From NCBI RefSeq assembly GCF_963082655.1, contig NC_081554.1, positions 41,128,354 to 41,192,353 of the forward strand: 64,000 nucleotides of DNA, given 5' to 3'. The notes under the pieces were generated by a model that searched no databases, was not told where the DNA came from, and saw only the letters and a list, made by a program, of their open reading frames with translations. The position numbers and the translations under genes were made by a program. The stretch is from Stomoxys calcitrans (taxonomy: Eukaryota > Arthropoda > Insecta > Diptera > Muscidae). The number at the start of each line of letters is the position of its first letter. Position 1 is the stretch's first letter. This document shows positions 1 to 10,909 of this stretch, one piece after another.

Positions 1-826
1 CTGTCCCATATAAGGTCCAGATAGGGCTTTATTAAGATATAGCGACCATAGAGACCGATATTCAGCTTTAGGGTCTAATAACCATAAAAAGTGCATTTAT
101 TCTGCGATTTTCCTGAAATTTTAAGCAGTGAGTTACACTAGGTGCTTTGACATCTGACCCGAATATAGTATATATCGGACCATATTTACATATAGCTGCC
201 ACATAGACCGATTTAGGGTCTGAAGACTATAGCTGGCGCATTTATTATCCGATTTTGCTGAAACTCAGATCAGTGAGTTTTTAAGCCCCGTCGATATCCG
301 AACCAAAAATGGTTCAAATCGGAATATATTTGGAAATAGCTGCCATATAGACCGATCTGCCAATTTTGGATCTTAGGTTTATAACAGGACATTTATTACC
401 CGACTTTGCTGAAATTTGGAACAGTGAATTGTATTAAGACTCCCAAAATCTGTCTCGAAAACGGTCTAGATCGGGCTATATTTAGATATAGCTCCCATAG
501 AGACCGATCTTCAGCTTTAGAGTCTAAAGAAATTTGAAACAGTAAACCAATCCAAGTATGGTCCAGATCGGTTCATATTTAGATATAGCTGTCAAATAGA
601 TCGATCATCCGGCTTTATCACAAGAACGGCGCAGTTATTAACCGATTTCGCTGAAATTACTTATATAGAGCTTCTCGGCACCCGAACCAAATATGATTAA
701 GATCGGACTATGTTTGGAAATTAATATGGATATAGTAGTGTTATAATAAATATTGATAAGAAATATATCCATGGTGATGGGTATCAAAACTTTGTCACGG
801 CCGAACTTAATGCCTTTTTACTTCTT
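1..826 (+). mobile_element. G-family Helentron-like tandem element, 3' part
   Basis: About four degenerate monomers of roughly 170 bp carry phrases such as CATATAGACCGAT and CCGATTTTGCTGAAA. The segment ends at about 735-826 with a decayed version of the A-family terminus: ATGGTGATGGGTAT, then GGCCGAACTTAATGC and a final CTTTTTACTTCTT. The same monomer type recurs at 19880-20450 and 50080-50530. It lies immediately upstream of the first visible SDR exon, so it sits in an SDR intron or upstream flank; its 5' end is outside the window. Confidence 0.6.
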
Positions 827-851
827 TAATTTTCCTGCATAACTTTTTCAG

Positions 852-2576
852 ATTACTGGAGCTGGACATGGTATTGGCCGTGAGTTGGTTATGCAGTATG
901 TAGCCAACCACAGTACAGTGATATGTGTCGACATCAATGAGAAAAACACCGAGGAAACTCTACAAAAGGCCAAAGCCTTGAAAAAGGGGAGTGTACACAG
1001 TTACATGTAAGTGTGTTAATTTTATTTTAAGACGAAAAGCTTACACTAGAACCCGTATATCGGTTATCCAGAGTTTCATAATATACCGTGCCATGCATGT
1101 AGATGCACACCTAACTTATATCCTTAGAAATTCAGTTTAGAAAAATTGGAAAAGTTAGTCTACACGAAGAAACTTCCGATAATGGATTGAAGCTAATAGA
1201 CTTCGCCGCGGCAAAGATGAGGCCATCGTAGCGCAGAGGTTAGCATTTCCGTCTATGACGCTGAACGCCAAGGTTCGAATCCTGGCTAGACCATCAAAAA
1301 AAATTGTCAGCGGTGTTTTCCCCTCCTAATGCTGGCAACATTTGTGAGGTACTATGCCATGTAAAAACTCCTCTCCAAAGAGGTACGGTACGACCAAGAG
1401 CCCAATGGAAAGATCAAGTGGTGGGCGATACCTCGAAACTTCTTGTGAGAGATTTTAGAAGGAGCGCAGAAGATCGAGGCGCTAGGAACGCTATTCTACG
1501 TTCGGCTAATGGGACAAATGTTCTGTCATAGCCAATTTAAATTAGTATGTACAGAAATTAGTGTGAAATAGTCTTCTAAATTTGGAGGGTTGACTCAAGT
1601 CTCAAAGCAATTTTCAATTCAAGTGTCAAAATGTGTGTAGACTACAGAATTGAATAAGAAACCAACACTGGAAGCATATTAGGTGTTGAATTTCGTGATT
1701 CAAGTGATAATAAGGAAATCAACTCCAGAGTAAAGAATGGTTCACAAAAAAACTACTTTGGAGATTACATCAAATTGTCGGGAGATCAGAATTTATTTTT
1801 GAAATAGTTCTATTAAAATTAACTTTCTTGCCAACCAATTGTACCTACATTACTACAGATTTTTTTTCATGTTCTCTGTTTCAGCTGTGATGTAAGCAAT
1901 CGTAAAGCAGTTCTTGAAATGGCCGCCCAAGTCAAACGTGACATTGGTCCCGTTTCGATATTGGTGAATAATGCTGGTATAATGCCCACACAGCCCTTGG
2001 ACAAGCAAACAGAGGAGGACATTCGCCGCACTTTCGAAGTCAATGTGTTTGCCCATTTTTGGACTTTGGAAGCCTTCCTGCCGCACATGAAAGAACAAAA
2101 TCGTGGTCACATAGTTGCCGTATCATCCATGACTGGCTTAGTGGGTATGTCAAATTTGGTGCCATATTCCGGAACTAAGTATGCAGTGCGAGGCATAATG
2201 GAAGCTTTGCAAATTGAATTGCATGAAGGCCCTTATAAAAACTTGGTAAGCTGAGCAATGCCAAAGATCTGCCTTGCTTAATATTTGAAATGTTTGATTC
2301 CTTTTGAATATCCTTCAGATTAAATTCACCACCATCTATCCTTATGCTGTTGATACTGGTTTGTGTGAAAGCATTCAATCAAGATTTCCCTCCTTCTTGG
2401 CAATGTTGGATCCCAAATATGTTGCTCGGAAAATTATAAAAGCCCAGCGTTTGGAATTGGCGAATCTTTCATTACCACCTTACATGCAACATTTGAACAA
2501 TTGGGCGCGCTTACTGCCATTCCGGTGTAGCATTCTATTGTTCGATTATATGAATTGTGCTGTGGGTTGTAAATAG
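852..2576 (+). CDS. SDR16C-type short-chain dehydrogenase/reductase, 3' three exons
   Basis: Joined exons 852-1006, 1885-2245 and 2319-2576 give an open frame of 257 residues plus stop. All junctions are GT-AG with matching phases; the first visible exon follows TTTTTCAG and ends at ATGTAAGT. Visible residue 2 begins TGAGHGIG, the Rossmann dinucleotide-binding motif; D27 at the end of beta-2 suggests NAD(H). NNAG lies at 80-83, N105, then catalytic S133, Y146 and K150 (YSGTK). The family oxidises retinoids or steroids at ER or lipid-droplet membranes. About 50 N-terminal residues, normally including a membrane anchor, are encoded before 852, probably outside the window. Best match by motif is epidermal retinol dehydrogenase 2 or 17-beta-HSD 13-like; the substrate is not readable. 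Intron 1 carries a SINE and an RT remnant. Confidence 0.9.
1220..1390 (+). mobile_element. tRNA-derived SINE, 5' half
   Basis: A tRNA-like head has A box TAGCGCAGAGG at 1229-1239 and B box GGTTCGAATCC at 1272-1282, followed by the family body (ATGCTGGCAACATTTGTGAG). It breaks off near 1385, where an unrelated reverse-transcriptase tail begins. It sits in the SDR intron in sense orientation. Confidence 0.75.
1385..1540 (+). mobile_element. C-terminal tail of a non-LTR retrotransposon ORF2
   Basis: Translation contains RPRAQWKDQV then RDFRRSAEDRGARNAI, the pattern of the extreme C-terminus of many insect non-LTR ORF2 proteins (RPR.RW.DQV ... LA.DR..WR). A frame ends in a stop at 1529-1531. It is joined directly to the truncated SINE upstream. 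Related decayed sequence recurs near 30825-30915. Confidence 0.5.
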
Positions 2577-2651
2577 ACATGTGTTACCCCTCTCTTAGTT
2601 TAAGTGCTTACTGCAAGTTTTAGAAATAATGTTTTTACCATAAACAAATGA

Positions 2652-2657
2652 AATAAA
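2652..2657 (+). terminator. AATAAA poly(A) signal of the SDR gene
   Basis: AATAAA lies 76 bases after the SDR stop. A TTTATT at 2683-2688 gives an oppositely directed AATAAA for the convergent ORF, so the two 3' ends may overlap. Confidence 0.55.
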
Positions 2658-2889
2658 ATAGAATTAAACATAGTTTTAACGTTTTATTATTCTATAGGCT
2701 ACATGAGATTAAAAAGATTCTCGGGAAAATAGTAAAGATGCTTACAGCATAACATTGTAAAGTAATCATAACACCATTATAACATATAACATAGGTATAA
2801 CAATTGTACCTATAAAAGTAAAAAGAAAAACATTTTCTGGAACTCTCTCCACAGCCGTCGTGAGCAGCCTAGTCGCCAAACAATACCGG

Positions 2890-3252
2890 TCACTTGGTTG
2901 TTGTGCGTCGACTATGTTTTATAGAAGTGTCCTCTCGAAAACTATCACCTTTGCCCTGATCTGAATCAACATAATCCTGAAAGTCCACACTGCTCTCTTT
3001 AGCCACTCGACGCAAGGCTGGTGGTGTAGGGGGTCTATTTACTTCCCCTGCTTCGTGTATTTTGAGGTGGGTAAACACGGGTATATACGATGCTGTAACA
3101 TCCAAATCGATGCGATGTTCAATGCCACTACGTCCTGGCAGTTGGTAATGCTTTCCCAATATCGGTTCGGACAAAGGCTGGGCATATAAATGAAGGGAGT
3201 CATCATTTTCGGACACTCCACTTTCTCTTTGGTTAGCTTTATCATTAGTCAT
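2890..3252 (-). CDS. unrecognised 120-residue protein
   Basis: The frame is open for 120 codons from a well-placed ATG (ACCATGACT) with no internal stop and no repeat-family sequence inside it. The product is hydrophilic and lacks signal peptide and membrane segments; it is rich in charged residues, has a proline patch (NRPPTPPALRR) and ends in a basic SRRTTTK tail. I do not recognise the family. It faces the SDR gene tail to tail, with an AATAAA on this strand at 2688-2683. The non-repetitive context, Kozak-like start and poly(A) site favour a small real gene or the last exon of a larger one; chance is still possible. Confidence 0.45.
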   Translation of the reverse strand: MTNDKANQRESGVSENDDSLHLYAQPLSEPILGKHYQLPGRSGIEHRIDLDVTASYIPVFTHLKIHEAGEVNRPPTPPALRRVAKESSVDFQDYVDSDQGKGDSFREDTSIKHSRRTTTK

Positions 3253-4020
3253 GGTAAAAGTTTTCCAAGTGGGTGCCAGTTAACACAAAGGATTTCGAAT
3301 ATAAGTAAAGTTGGCAAGAACGTCAAATAATTTTATTATAATTCAACTGACCATGCGATATTAGTCCTTTTCTCCTCGACTGGCTTAAAAGGTGACTGCT
3401 TTATTTAATAAAAAGTCAAGAAGTGTGCCTAGGTAACATTCTCCCGGGTACCGTAAATGCGGACTATCTTTGTTGCGCGAATTTGAAAACACTTTCATAA
3501 CAAAAAACAACTACGATAATTATATTATCCTCTGGTTTATGTCTGCTGATGAGTAAATGGCCTGCAAATCCTTTCCTTATACAAGTTGACTAGTAAATAC
3601 TCCGCCCGGCGATGTACTGCTCTCTTGGCTCTTGTAAGAAATCTGTCATTCCGCAAAAATATGAAATGTAACCGCAGTAATGACATGCTCACTTTCACTT
3701 TTTTTCGTGCCAGCTGTGGGTGGGCGAATTTTGGGCTATGTCAACAGGTTGAGTTTGTTGTGGGTGTTGTTGGTACAAGCTGGGAAGAGTATTCACCCAA
3801 ACATATAGACGGAATTCATAAATATGTCATTTAATTTGTCATGCTTTTCCTTTTTCGTATATATTTCTTTGCAAAAGTTTGAGTAAATTGCACCCATTGC
3901 CTTGCTAATATCCATATTTCCGAAAGGCAAACTGTTGGCAGATACAATAGTTTTTTCTTACAATTATAGTTATGATGACATCTTATGAGGGTGGTATGCA
4001 AATAGTACTAATTTCTTACG
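3253..4020. other. intergenic, no gene recognised
   Basis: Non-repetitive by eye. It may contain the 5' flank of the 2890-3252 ORF. Short open frames here show no family motif. Confidence 0.35.
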
Positions 4021-4272
4021 AACATTCCATTAAGGAACAGGAATATCAATGAGTGTTGTCCGATTCAAATTTAAGCTCAATGATAAGGGACCTCCTTTTT
4101 ATAGCATGCCGCAGTGTAACACCTTTTGGCAGAGAAGTTTTTTTAGTAACCCAAAAATGTCGCCAGATTAAGAGGGGAAAACCACCGCTGAAAGTTTTTT
4201 TTGTAGTTCTTGCCAGAATTTGAACCCATGCACTCAGCGTCATAAGACATGCTTAACTCTACGCTACGACTG
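4021..4272 (-). mobile_element. tRNA-derived SINE, decayed copy
   Basis: Starts at AACATTCC and follows the family body (TTTAAGCTCAATGATAAGGG) to a damaged head, CTCTACGCTACGACTGAGGG, where the A-box region should be. The B-box region is altered. Confidence 0.65.
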
Positions 4273-4864
4273 AGGGGTTCAGAAAGCTGGCGTTCCTCAA
4301 CTATGGGCATTCTTCAGTTCTGATAGAGGCTAACAATGAAATGTGGCGAAAGGCTTTATACGAGCATTTTTCACGAAACGCTCAAAAAAAAGCTCAACGC
4401 TCATTCTGCTTTGGTCTTTAGGGACTCATATAGACCTCTAGACGCTGTAGCTTCTTGCAGGCAGAGATCTTGGCGATCTCGAATGCACTGCAAACGATAC
4501 CGAGGCAAGAACAGCTGTCTAATCAAACTGGCACGGAAGAATCTAGCGTCGGACCCTGTGAGGTGGAGATGGGTTAGGAGTTACAACGAGTTTCTTGGAT
4601 CCATGAGGGAAGGCTTTAGGCTGTATAAGAATGCCGACGATCTGGTTACGAATGGCTATCCGATGAGCGCCGACGAGCTGGACACGGATGGCTCCCTGAT
4701 GAGCTCCGTTCGATCTTTTTCATGTGCGTTAGGTTGAATCTTTTACATAAACGCTCAAATGGGTCGTGGGCTAACGCCGTGGCTTAAAGGGTGATTAAGA
4801 ACATGTGGCCGACATTTTCGTGAAACAGAGCGTCCTGGGAGATGACACCGTGCCGCAAAGGTTA
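4273..4864. other. unassigned spacer with one 133-codon open frame
   Basis: A + strand frame at 4336-4737 is open but its product matches nothing I recognise. It is flanked by repeats on both sides, so a decayed transposon ORF is as likely as a gene. Confidence 0.3.
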
Positions 4865-5345
4865 GCAGAAATAAGTAAAAACGTGCCGGATCGAATCTTG
4901 AAAGCCCACCACCATGCATTCTGCTAAAAATTTGCACAAATGAACTTAGATGTGGTGCATATGTGTACTTTATGTACGAAATTTATCTGAGGGCCATATA
5001 ATACTAATCAAGAGACCGGTTCATATGGGAGCTACATCAGGTTACAGACCGATTTAAATCATGCTTGCCACGGATGATGCAAATTATAACATAACACTTT
5101 GTGCAAACATATCTGCCAATTCAGATAGCAATCCAAAGATTCAAGATCTCAAAACGGTAGATCGGTTTGTATGGAAGCAACATCAGGTTATAAACCGATT
5201 TAGAGCATACTAACCACTGTTGCTGGAAATCGTAAGAAAACACTACGTGCATTATTTTTACCAAATTAGATAATAAATACGGCTTTTAGGTGCTCAGGAT
5301 GTAAAATGGGAAGATCGGTTTATATGGGAGCTATATTAGGATATA
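4865..5345 (-). mobile_element. H-family Helentron-like element, fragment
   Basis: On the minus strand this is the 3' end of family H: a decayed hairpin region, a GGTGGTGGGC block, then monomers with ATATGGGAGCTACATCAG. A better-preserved copy is at 11455-12590. Confidence 0.55.
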
Positions 5346-5377
5346 TACAACAACAACAGTATAAGGCCAACGGCAAT

Positions 5378-6655
5378 AATAAAAGATGAGAACGGATCGA
5401 AATAAACAACACCCGAACAGCAATTACAGCGATGGCGCGGTTTCTTCAGCTCCGAAGGACCCGCAACCGAGGACGTAAGCTCCGACCCTCTTAATCCCCC
5501 CGAAATCCGCACAGGGATGTATCTACAGCCCCACCCACCAACGAACAAATTGAGTCTGTAATGGTCTCGCTCAAAAACGGTAAATCAGCCGACCCTGACA
5601 ATATACCTGTCGAACTGTTGCGGTATGGGGCACACCTCATAGCTCAAGCGATCACCCCAATAATCAGGGAGGCCTGGGATACAAACGCTGCCCCCACGGA
5701 ATGGAAAAAGAGGATCATGATCACAATCCCAAAGAAGAATGACCCCACCCAGTATAAAATTTCTGAACGTAGTAACATTTCTGAACGTAGTAAATAAAGT
5801 GATGGCAAGTCTTCTTCTATGGAGTATTTTGCCTGCACTTGACAGCATTTTGAGGAAGGAACAGCTGCCTGTTTTCAGCCAGGATGTACCCTTTATTCAT
5901 CGACTTCGAGCGTGCTTATGACGCAGTTTCCCGAAGTTCAATGTGGAGTACGCTGTAGAATAAGGGCATCCCTGAAAAAATTGTGGTACTATTAAGGGAG
6001 CTGTATAAATATGCTGAAGTTTCAGTCCGTTTCAATGGAAAAAAGAGCCGACATTTCGGGATCGATAAAAGAGTGAAGAAGAGTTGCATCCTCTCACCGA
6101 CAAAAATTTCAAATTTTGTCTATGAACATTCCATAAGGAACTGGGGCAAACTTCGCACATATCAATGATTGCAGTCCGATTCAAGTTTAAGCTCAATAAT
6201 AAGGCGCCTCCTTTTTATAGCCGAGTCCGAACGGCTTGCCGCAGTGCGACACCTCTTTGGAGAGAAATCTTACACGGCATAGAACCTCACAAATGTTACC
6301 AGCATTAGGAGCGGAAAATCGACGCAGAACGTTTTTTTCTGATGGTTTCGCCAGGATTCGAACCCAGGCGTTCAGCGTCATAGGCGGTGGCATTCCGCCT
6401 CCTCCTGTCACCGACGCTATTTTTAATTTCAATAGACTCCGTATTAGAAGCTGGGTATTAAAGACTTCTTCGGAGATTTCGACTACACGGATGACATATG
6501 CCGATTGAATGAAAATTGATGAGGATAGGAACATAAAATGTTACACCGTTCACTATGAACGACCACGTCATTAAAGGCGTTGACAACTTCCCTACCTTGG
6601 CAGCAAAATAACAAAGGACGGAGAATCAGAAATAGACATACGCGTACAATAAGGC
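5378..6655 (+). mobile_element. decayed non-LTR retrotransposon (reverse transcriptase region)
   Basis: Fragments in shifting frames follow RT order: EQLQRWRGFF at about 5415, then LKNGKSADPDNIPVELL (5561 onward), AWDTN..PTEWKKRIMITIPKK, ALDSILRKEQ, FIDFERAYDAVSR, FDYTDDIC near 6475 and KITKDGESEIDIRV near 6610. An 18-bp direct duplication (ATTTCTGAACGTAGTAAC) sits at about 5758-5794. A SINE interrupts it between about 6118 and 6387. It has multiple stops and cannot be functional. Confidence 0.75.
6118..6387 (-). mobile_element. tRNA-derived SINE nested in the RT remnant
   Basis: Family body from ATGAACATTCC to the B-box region (GGATTCGAACCCAGG on the + strand). The extreme 5' head with the A box is missing. 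RT coding matches resume after it, so it inserted after the retrotransposon. Confidence 0.7.
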
Positions 6656-6810
6656 GACATTTGTGAGGTACTATGCCATGTTAAATCGTCCCCTGAAACA
6701 TGTGTCTCACCGATGCACTCCGTTCGGACTCGGTTCAGCACTCAGTGATATGTGAGACATTTACCCTACTTCCTTAGAGGAATGTTCACGGGCAAATTTG
6801 CATTTGCATG
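6655..6810 (+). mobile_element. SINE fragment lacking its tRNA head
   Basis: Matches the 3' half of the SINE: ACATTTGTGAGGTACTATGC, CCGTTCGGACTCGG and a terminal GGCAAATTTGCATTTGCA. Confidence 0.6.
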
Positions 6811-7446
6811 TCCAAATGACCCACCTCAATGAGTAGTATCTGTACAAAATTTCAAGCAGATATCTTAACTCGTTCGACCGCTGTCGTGATTTCGACATAC
6901 GGACGGACGGACACAGCTAGGTTAGGTTTATGTGTCATCTGCCATCAGACTTTTCGTCCATTGTGATACCACAGGAATAGGAGAAGAAAGATGCCTTTTA
7001 GTATCTATTATTGAACCATCTAGATCGCTTAAAAAGCGCAATAACTAGCGAATGTCCACACCCGCTTAATCAGATAAATTCTCAAGGAAATGAGAACCTA
7101 AAGTGGAACTCCTTCTGGCAGCCAGGGCGGGTGTGAGAAGTTTGCCTCTGGCCTTGGACTGCTGATACGAGACCAGACTATTCATGCCAACGACAGTTCG
7201 TCGCTGTGGGCACAGTGAGAGACGGGTGTCTGCAAGTATTGGAAAAAGTAGAGAACATTTTGTGTTATTACCCTGCAATTGCTAGGAGAAGACATGGGAT
7301 TATGGATGAGCATAAATTTTCGCGCTTGTATTCGCTCAAGTCGCATAGCCCACTCGATATTTTGACCTACTGAAGACGTCTAAAAGCGCTAACTGGGTAA
7401 AGTTCTCGATATAAGAGCTCCGATCTGGTCGGCCTCCTTACGTTTG
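6811..7446. other. unassigned, partly A-family-like
   Basis: 6811-6920 reads like the 5' part of an A-family element in reverse (TTTCAAGCAGATATCTTAAC, ACGGACGGACGG). 6921-7446 has no recognised gene or repeat. Confidence 0.35.
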
Positions 7447-8494
7447 TTATACCCTACACCACTTCTGTGATACAGGGTATTATAAGCTAGTGAATTTGTT
7501 TGTAACACCCAAAAGGAAGAGATATGGATCCATTGATAAGTATACCGATCTACTCAGAATCGATTTATCTAAGTCCATCTGTCTGTCTGTCCATGTTAAT
7601 TTGTGTACAAAGTACAGGTCGCAGTTTTCATCCGATCGTCTTAAAATTTGGTACAAGCATGTTTTCCGGCCTGGAGACAAAGCCTATTGAAATTGGAAAA
7701 AATCGGTTCAGATTTGGATATAGCTCCCATATATATGTTTGTCCGATTTTCATTAATAATGCAATAAAATTGTCATTTGTTAACCGATTCTCTCGAAATC
7801 GTATTTTTTTACGACTCTCGACATTACTGGTGAATTTAATGGAAATCGGTTCAGTTTTAGATATAGCTCTCATATATAAATATCGCCCGATTTTCACTCC
7901 TAGAGCCACTGCAAGCGCATTTATCGCCCCATCTTGGCAAAATTTTGCAAAAACGCTTTCCTCGACGACTGTCACAGTATATGAGAAGTTTGCTCGAAAT
8001 CGGTTCAGATTTAGGTATAGCTTCCATATATATGTTCGTCCTATTTTGAGAAATATTGCAAGAAAGTGCTCAGTTTTAAATGGATTATTTCGGAACTTTG
8101 CAGGAAGGACTCTCGATATTACTGGTGAATTTCATAGAAATCGGTCCAGATTTAGATATAGTTGTCATATATGTATTGTATATCGAGTGATTTTCACCCA
8201 GAGCTACTGCAAGCGCATTGTTTGACCAACCTTGCCAAAAAATTTGCACAACGCTTTCCTCGACGACTACCACATTATCTGAGAAGTTTGCTCGAGATCG
8301 GTTCAGAATTGGATATAGATCCTATATATATGTTCGTCAGATTTTGCGCAATTTGCAAAAATGTTGTCATTTGTAAACCGTAGTTATTGCAGTTTGAATC
8401 AAAATTGGTTCAGAATTGGATATAGCTCCCACATTTTACTTATAGGTGTAGGGTACAGCGGCACCGCCCGACTTTTGTCCTTCCATACTGGTTT
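7447..8494 (+). mobile_element. B-family Helentron-like element, near complete
   Basis: Begins TTATACCCTACACCAC and runs through an AGGGTATTATAA counterpart that can pair with it. The interior is tandem monomers with AAATCGGTTCAGATTTGG and ATATAGCTCCCATAT phrases. It ends with GGTGTAGGGTA, a hairpin region GGCACCGCCCGACTTT and a T-rich tail. The same order recurs at 42405-43672. Confidence 0.7.
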
Positions 8495-9215
8495 TTGTCT
8501 TGCATTTGTTTCCCTTTCCAATCTGTATTCTACATGGATCTCAATCTGCATGTTTCATCTTCTTTGCTAGGGCGAGCAGAATAGACCCAAGGTCCCGAGT
8601 TGTGTAGCTAGCAAAGAAATTGCTTGTCGTGGGCTCTTCAACCTCACCTAACACATTTCAAAGTTATTGTTACCTTACAAGCAGAGTTTTGTATCTTCCT
8701 TTAGCATTTGCTTGGGATCCTTATTGAACGTTTTGCTCTTATAACATAGTTTCTCCGTTTACTAACAAGTCCACTTATGCAAAGCTTACGGCTCGGTGCA
8801 ATTTTTTCTCGCGAAGAGCACCATCTGTCAACGAGTTATTGTTGTGTGTGTGTGCATTAGAGTAAAGAACCATCACACACACAAACAACGAAATATGGCG
8901 CGAACTAGTAAATTACTCAATCAAAATTGAACTAATCACTGATTTTGACAGCTATTGCACTCAATATTTTGTTGTTGGACAACTTCTCCTACCTGTAAGT
9001 GAATATATCTTGGTACTAGCTACTACTAAATACTAGACTTCCCATGATTATTCCATTAACGAATAGGGGATACTTCAGACTACTTCTTGTAGTCTTGTTA
9101 TTCTTCAGTTGGGTGTGATATGCACATTCACGTATACCTGTTCCGTGCCATCTACATTTATTAAAATGGGTCATATCTGCTGCAAAGAACTTTTAAAAAG
9201 TGAAGACCAAAAATA
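8495..9215. other. no gene or repeat recognised
   Basis: Mixed-composition spacer, including a short TG-rich stretch near 8845. No open frame shows family motifs. Confidence 0.3.
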
Positions 9216-9507
9216 AATTTGCAAAATTTGCCCATGAACAGGGGCAAACTTCTCACATATCAATGAGTGCAGTCCGATTCAAGTTTAAGCTCAATTATAA
9301 GGGGCCTCCTTTTTATAGCCGAGTCCGAAAGGCGAGCCGCAGCGCGACACCTCTTTGGAGTGAACTTTTACATGGCATAGTACCTCACAAATGTCGCCAA
9401 CATTTGGAGGAGAAAACCAGCTGTGAAATTTTTTGTTCTGATGGTCTCGCCAGGATTCGAACCCAGGCGTTAGGCGACATGCTAACCTCTGCGCTACGGT
9501 GGCCTCC
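9216..9507 (-). mobile_element. tRNA-derived SINE, essentially full length (reference copy)
   Basis: About 292 bp. On the minus strand it starts GGCCACCGTAGCGCAGAGG (A box TAGCGCAGAGG), has a B box GGTTCGAATCC, then the body and a 3' end TGCAAATTT. The two boxes are spaced as in a tRNA, which is the internal pol III promoter of SINEs. This is the best copy for defining the family. Confidence 0.8.
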
Positions 9508-9564
9508 CATATTAATATTAAGGAATAATTCTTTTTTATGTGGGTGTGTCATTAAAAAATCCGT

Positions 9565-9934
9565 TTATGCGTCCTCGACTCTATAATGAACGTATTCATC
9601 TGGTTCCACAATACGTTTTGCAATGTCTCGAGGAATACCTTTTAAGGTTCTCACGTCTGCTGGCAACCCCTATTTTTTGCTCAACAATTTTAATAAATAA
9701 TTTGATGCTCTTTTACTAATATTATTAGCCGAAAACCACTGCGCTAGGCACGGAGGAGCTTATATAATTAAATTCTTCATTTTCGTGCTCCCTTTCATCT
9801 TTACATATATCACTTGTTAAATGATCTTCTCCATTAAAAAATTTCTTCACTTTTATCATGTTTCTTTCTTTTATATCGGTTTCTTTTTGTAATAGTAATA
9901 ATTTTTTACTCACCTGTATTGAAAACCAACACAT
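9565..9934 (-). pseudogene. degraded DUF4806-like gene fragment
   Basis: The minus strand opens with ATG at 9934 (MCWFSIQ), followed at once by a strong donor context, CAG/GTGAGT. Downstream, in another frame, the translation reads LAQWFSANNISKRASNYLLK, then a TAG, then LPADVRTLKGIPRD and EPDEYVHYRVEDA with a stop at 9565. The pattern L..W....I...A.N.LL..L ... LP.D.RTL...P resembles a C-terminal module I associate with DUF4806-type insect proteins; this is from memory and not searched. The in-frame stop lies beside an AG, so it could be intronic. A decayed gene or an unresolved spliced gene both fit. Confidence 0.35.
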
Positions 9935-10673
9935 TTTAGCACTTTATTTTTAACAGCTTTGTTTTTTACTACTTGCCACTTCAACGACTAAAACGCAAAT
10001 GAGCTTTTTCCATTCCTCTGCAACAGAACAAAACATAACAGAGACAACAACAACAACAAACAGTTTTTTGGCCGAATGTAAACAAACAAAAAGATATAAG
10101 AGAAACACTCGAAACACTATCACTTTTACGAATTTTTCTAATTTAAAGGAGAGAAAAAAACATTCGAAAAATCTTCGCTTTTCCAAATGTTGGAAAATTA
10201 ATAATTATCTAGATTTTTTCGTTAAATTCTCGAAAATCGAAAATTTCCCCTAAAAACGAACCTTTGCAAATTCTCAGCTGTTTGGTGAAGTGTGTATACG
10301 CATGTACGCTTGTGTATGTCACTTAAATTCCCAAAAGCGCAGTGTAAACGGACAGGATTTGTTGTTGGATTAAGTTAAATCCAGATCATAAAAATTGCAA
10401 TGTAAACGTGCTATAACTCCACTTTTGCTTCTCGAATCCCAAACTGTTTTCAGGCTTATGAAGTTCGAAAATCGAACTAAACTAACTTATATAGATACTT
10501 TTTTCGCTGTTTTTTGGAACACATATAAACCAAAGATGGACTACCTTTTAGAAAAATGTGTTAACTGTATTTCCCGAACTCAAATTATTTCCCCCCTCTC
10601 GTATCGAAACAAACTCGCGAAAAGACTTTTATTAATGTAAGAATTTCCATCCTCTTTTCTATCCTACGTTCTA
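9935..10673. other. AT-rich spacer, no gene recognised
   Basis: High-AT sequence with several short open frames of low-complexity composition. No splice-consistent exon or family motif is seen. Confidence 0.35.
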
Positions 10674-10909
10674 TTGGGTTGCCCAAAAAGTAATTGCGGA
10701 TTTTTTAAAAGAAAGTAAATGCATTTTTAATAAAACTTTGAATGAACTTTAATCAAATATACTTTTTTACACTTTTTTTCCAAAGCAAGCTAAAAGTAAC
10801 AGCTGATAACTGACAGAAGAAAGAATGCAATTACAGAGTCACAAGCTGTGAAAAAATTTGTCAACGCCGACTATATGAAAAATCCGCAATTACTTTTTGG
10901 GCAACCCAA
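10674..10909. mobile_element. mariner-derived MITE with TA target duplication
   Basis: A 236-bp element runs from TTGGGTTGCCCAAAAAGTAA to its inverted copy, flanked by TA at 10672-10673 and 10910-10911. Its left interior (AAAGTAAATGCATTTTTAAT) and right interior (AACAGCTGATAACTGACAG) match the ends of the coding mariner at 59416-60281, so it is an internal-deletion derivative of that family. It has no coding capacity. Confidence 0.85.

Noticed and set aside
1221..1293. A functional tRNA gene
   Set aside because: A and B boxes are present but the cloverleaf is imperfect and the same head recurs with a common body, so it is a SINE.
7524..8225. 233-codon open frame on the + strand
   Set aside because: It is translated B-family tandem monomer; the repeated YS.HIYVRPI phrases follow the DNA repeat and the frame differs between copies.
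9999..10253. 84-codon frame in AT-rich DNA
   Set aside because: Low-complexity Thr/Lys/Asn composition, no splice or promoter support.
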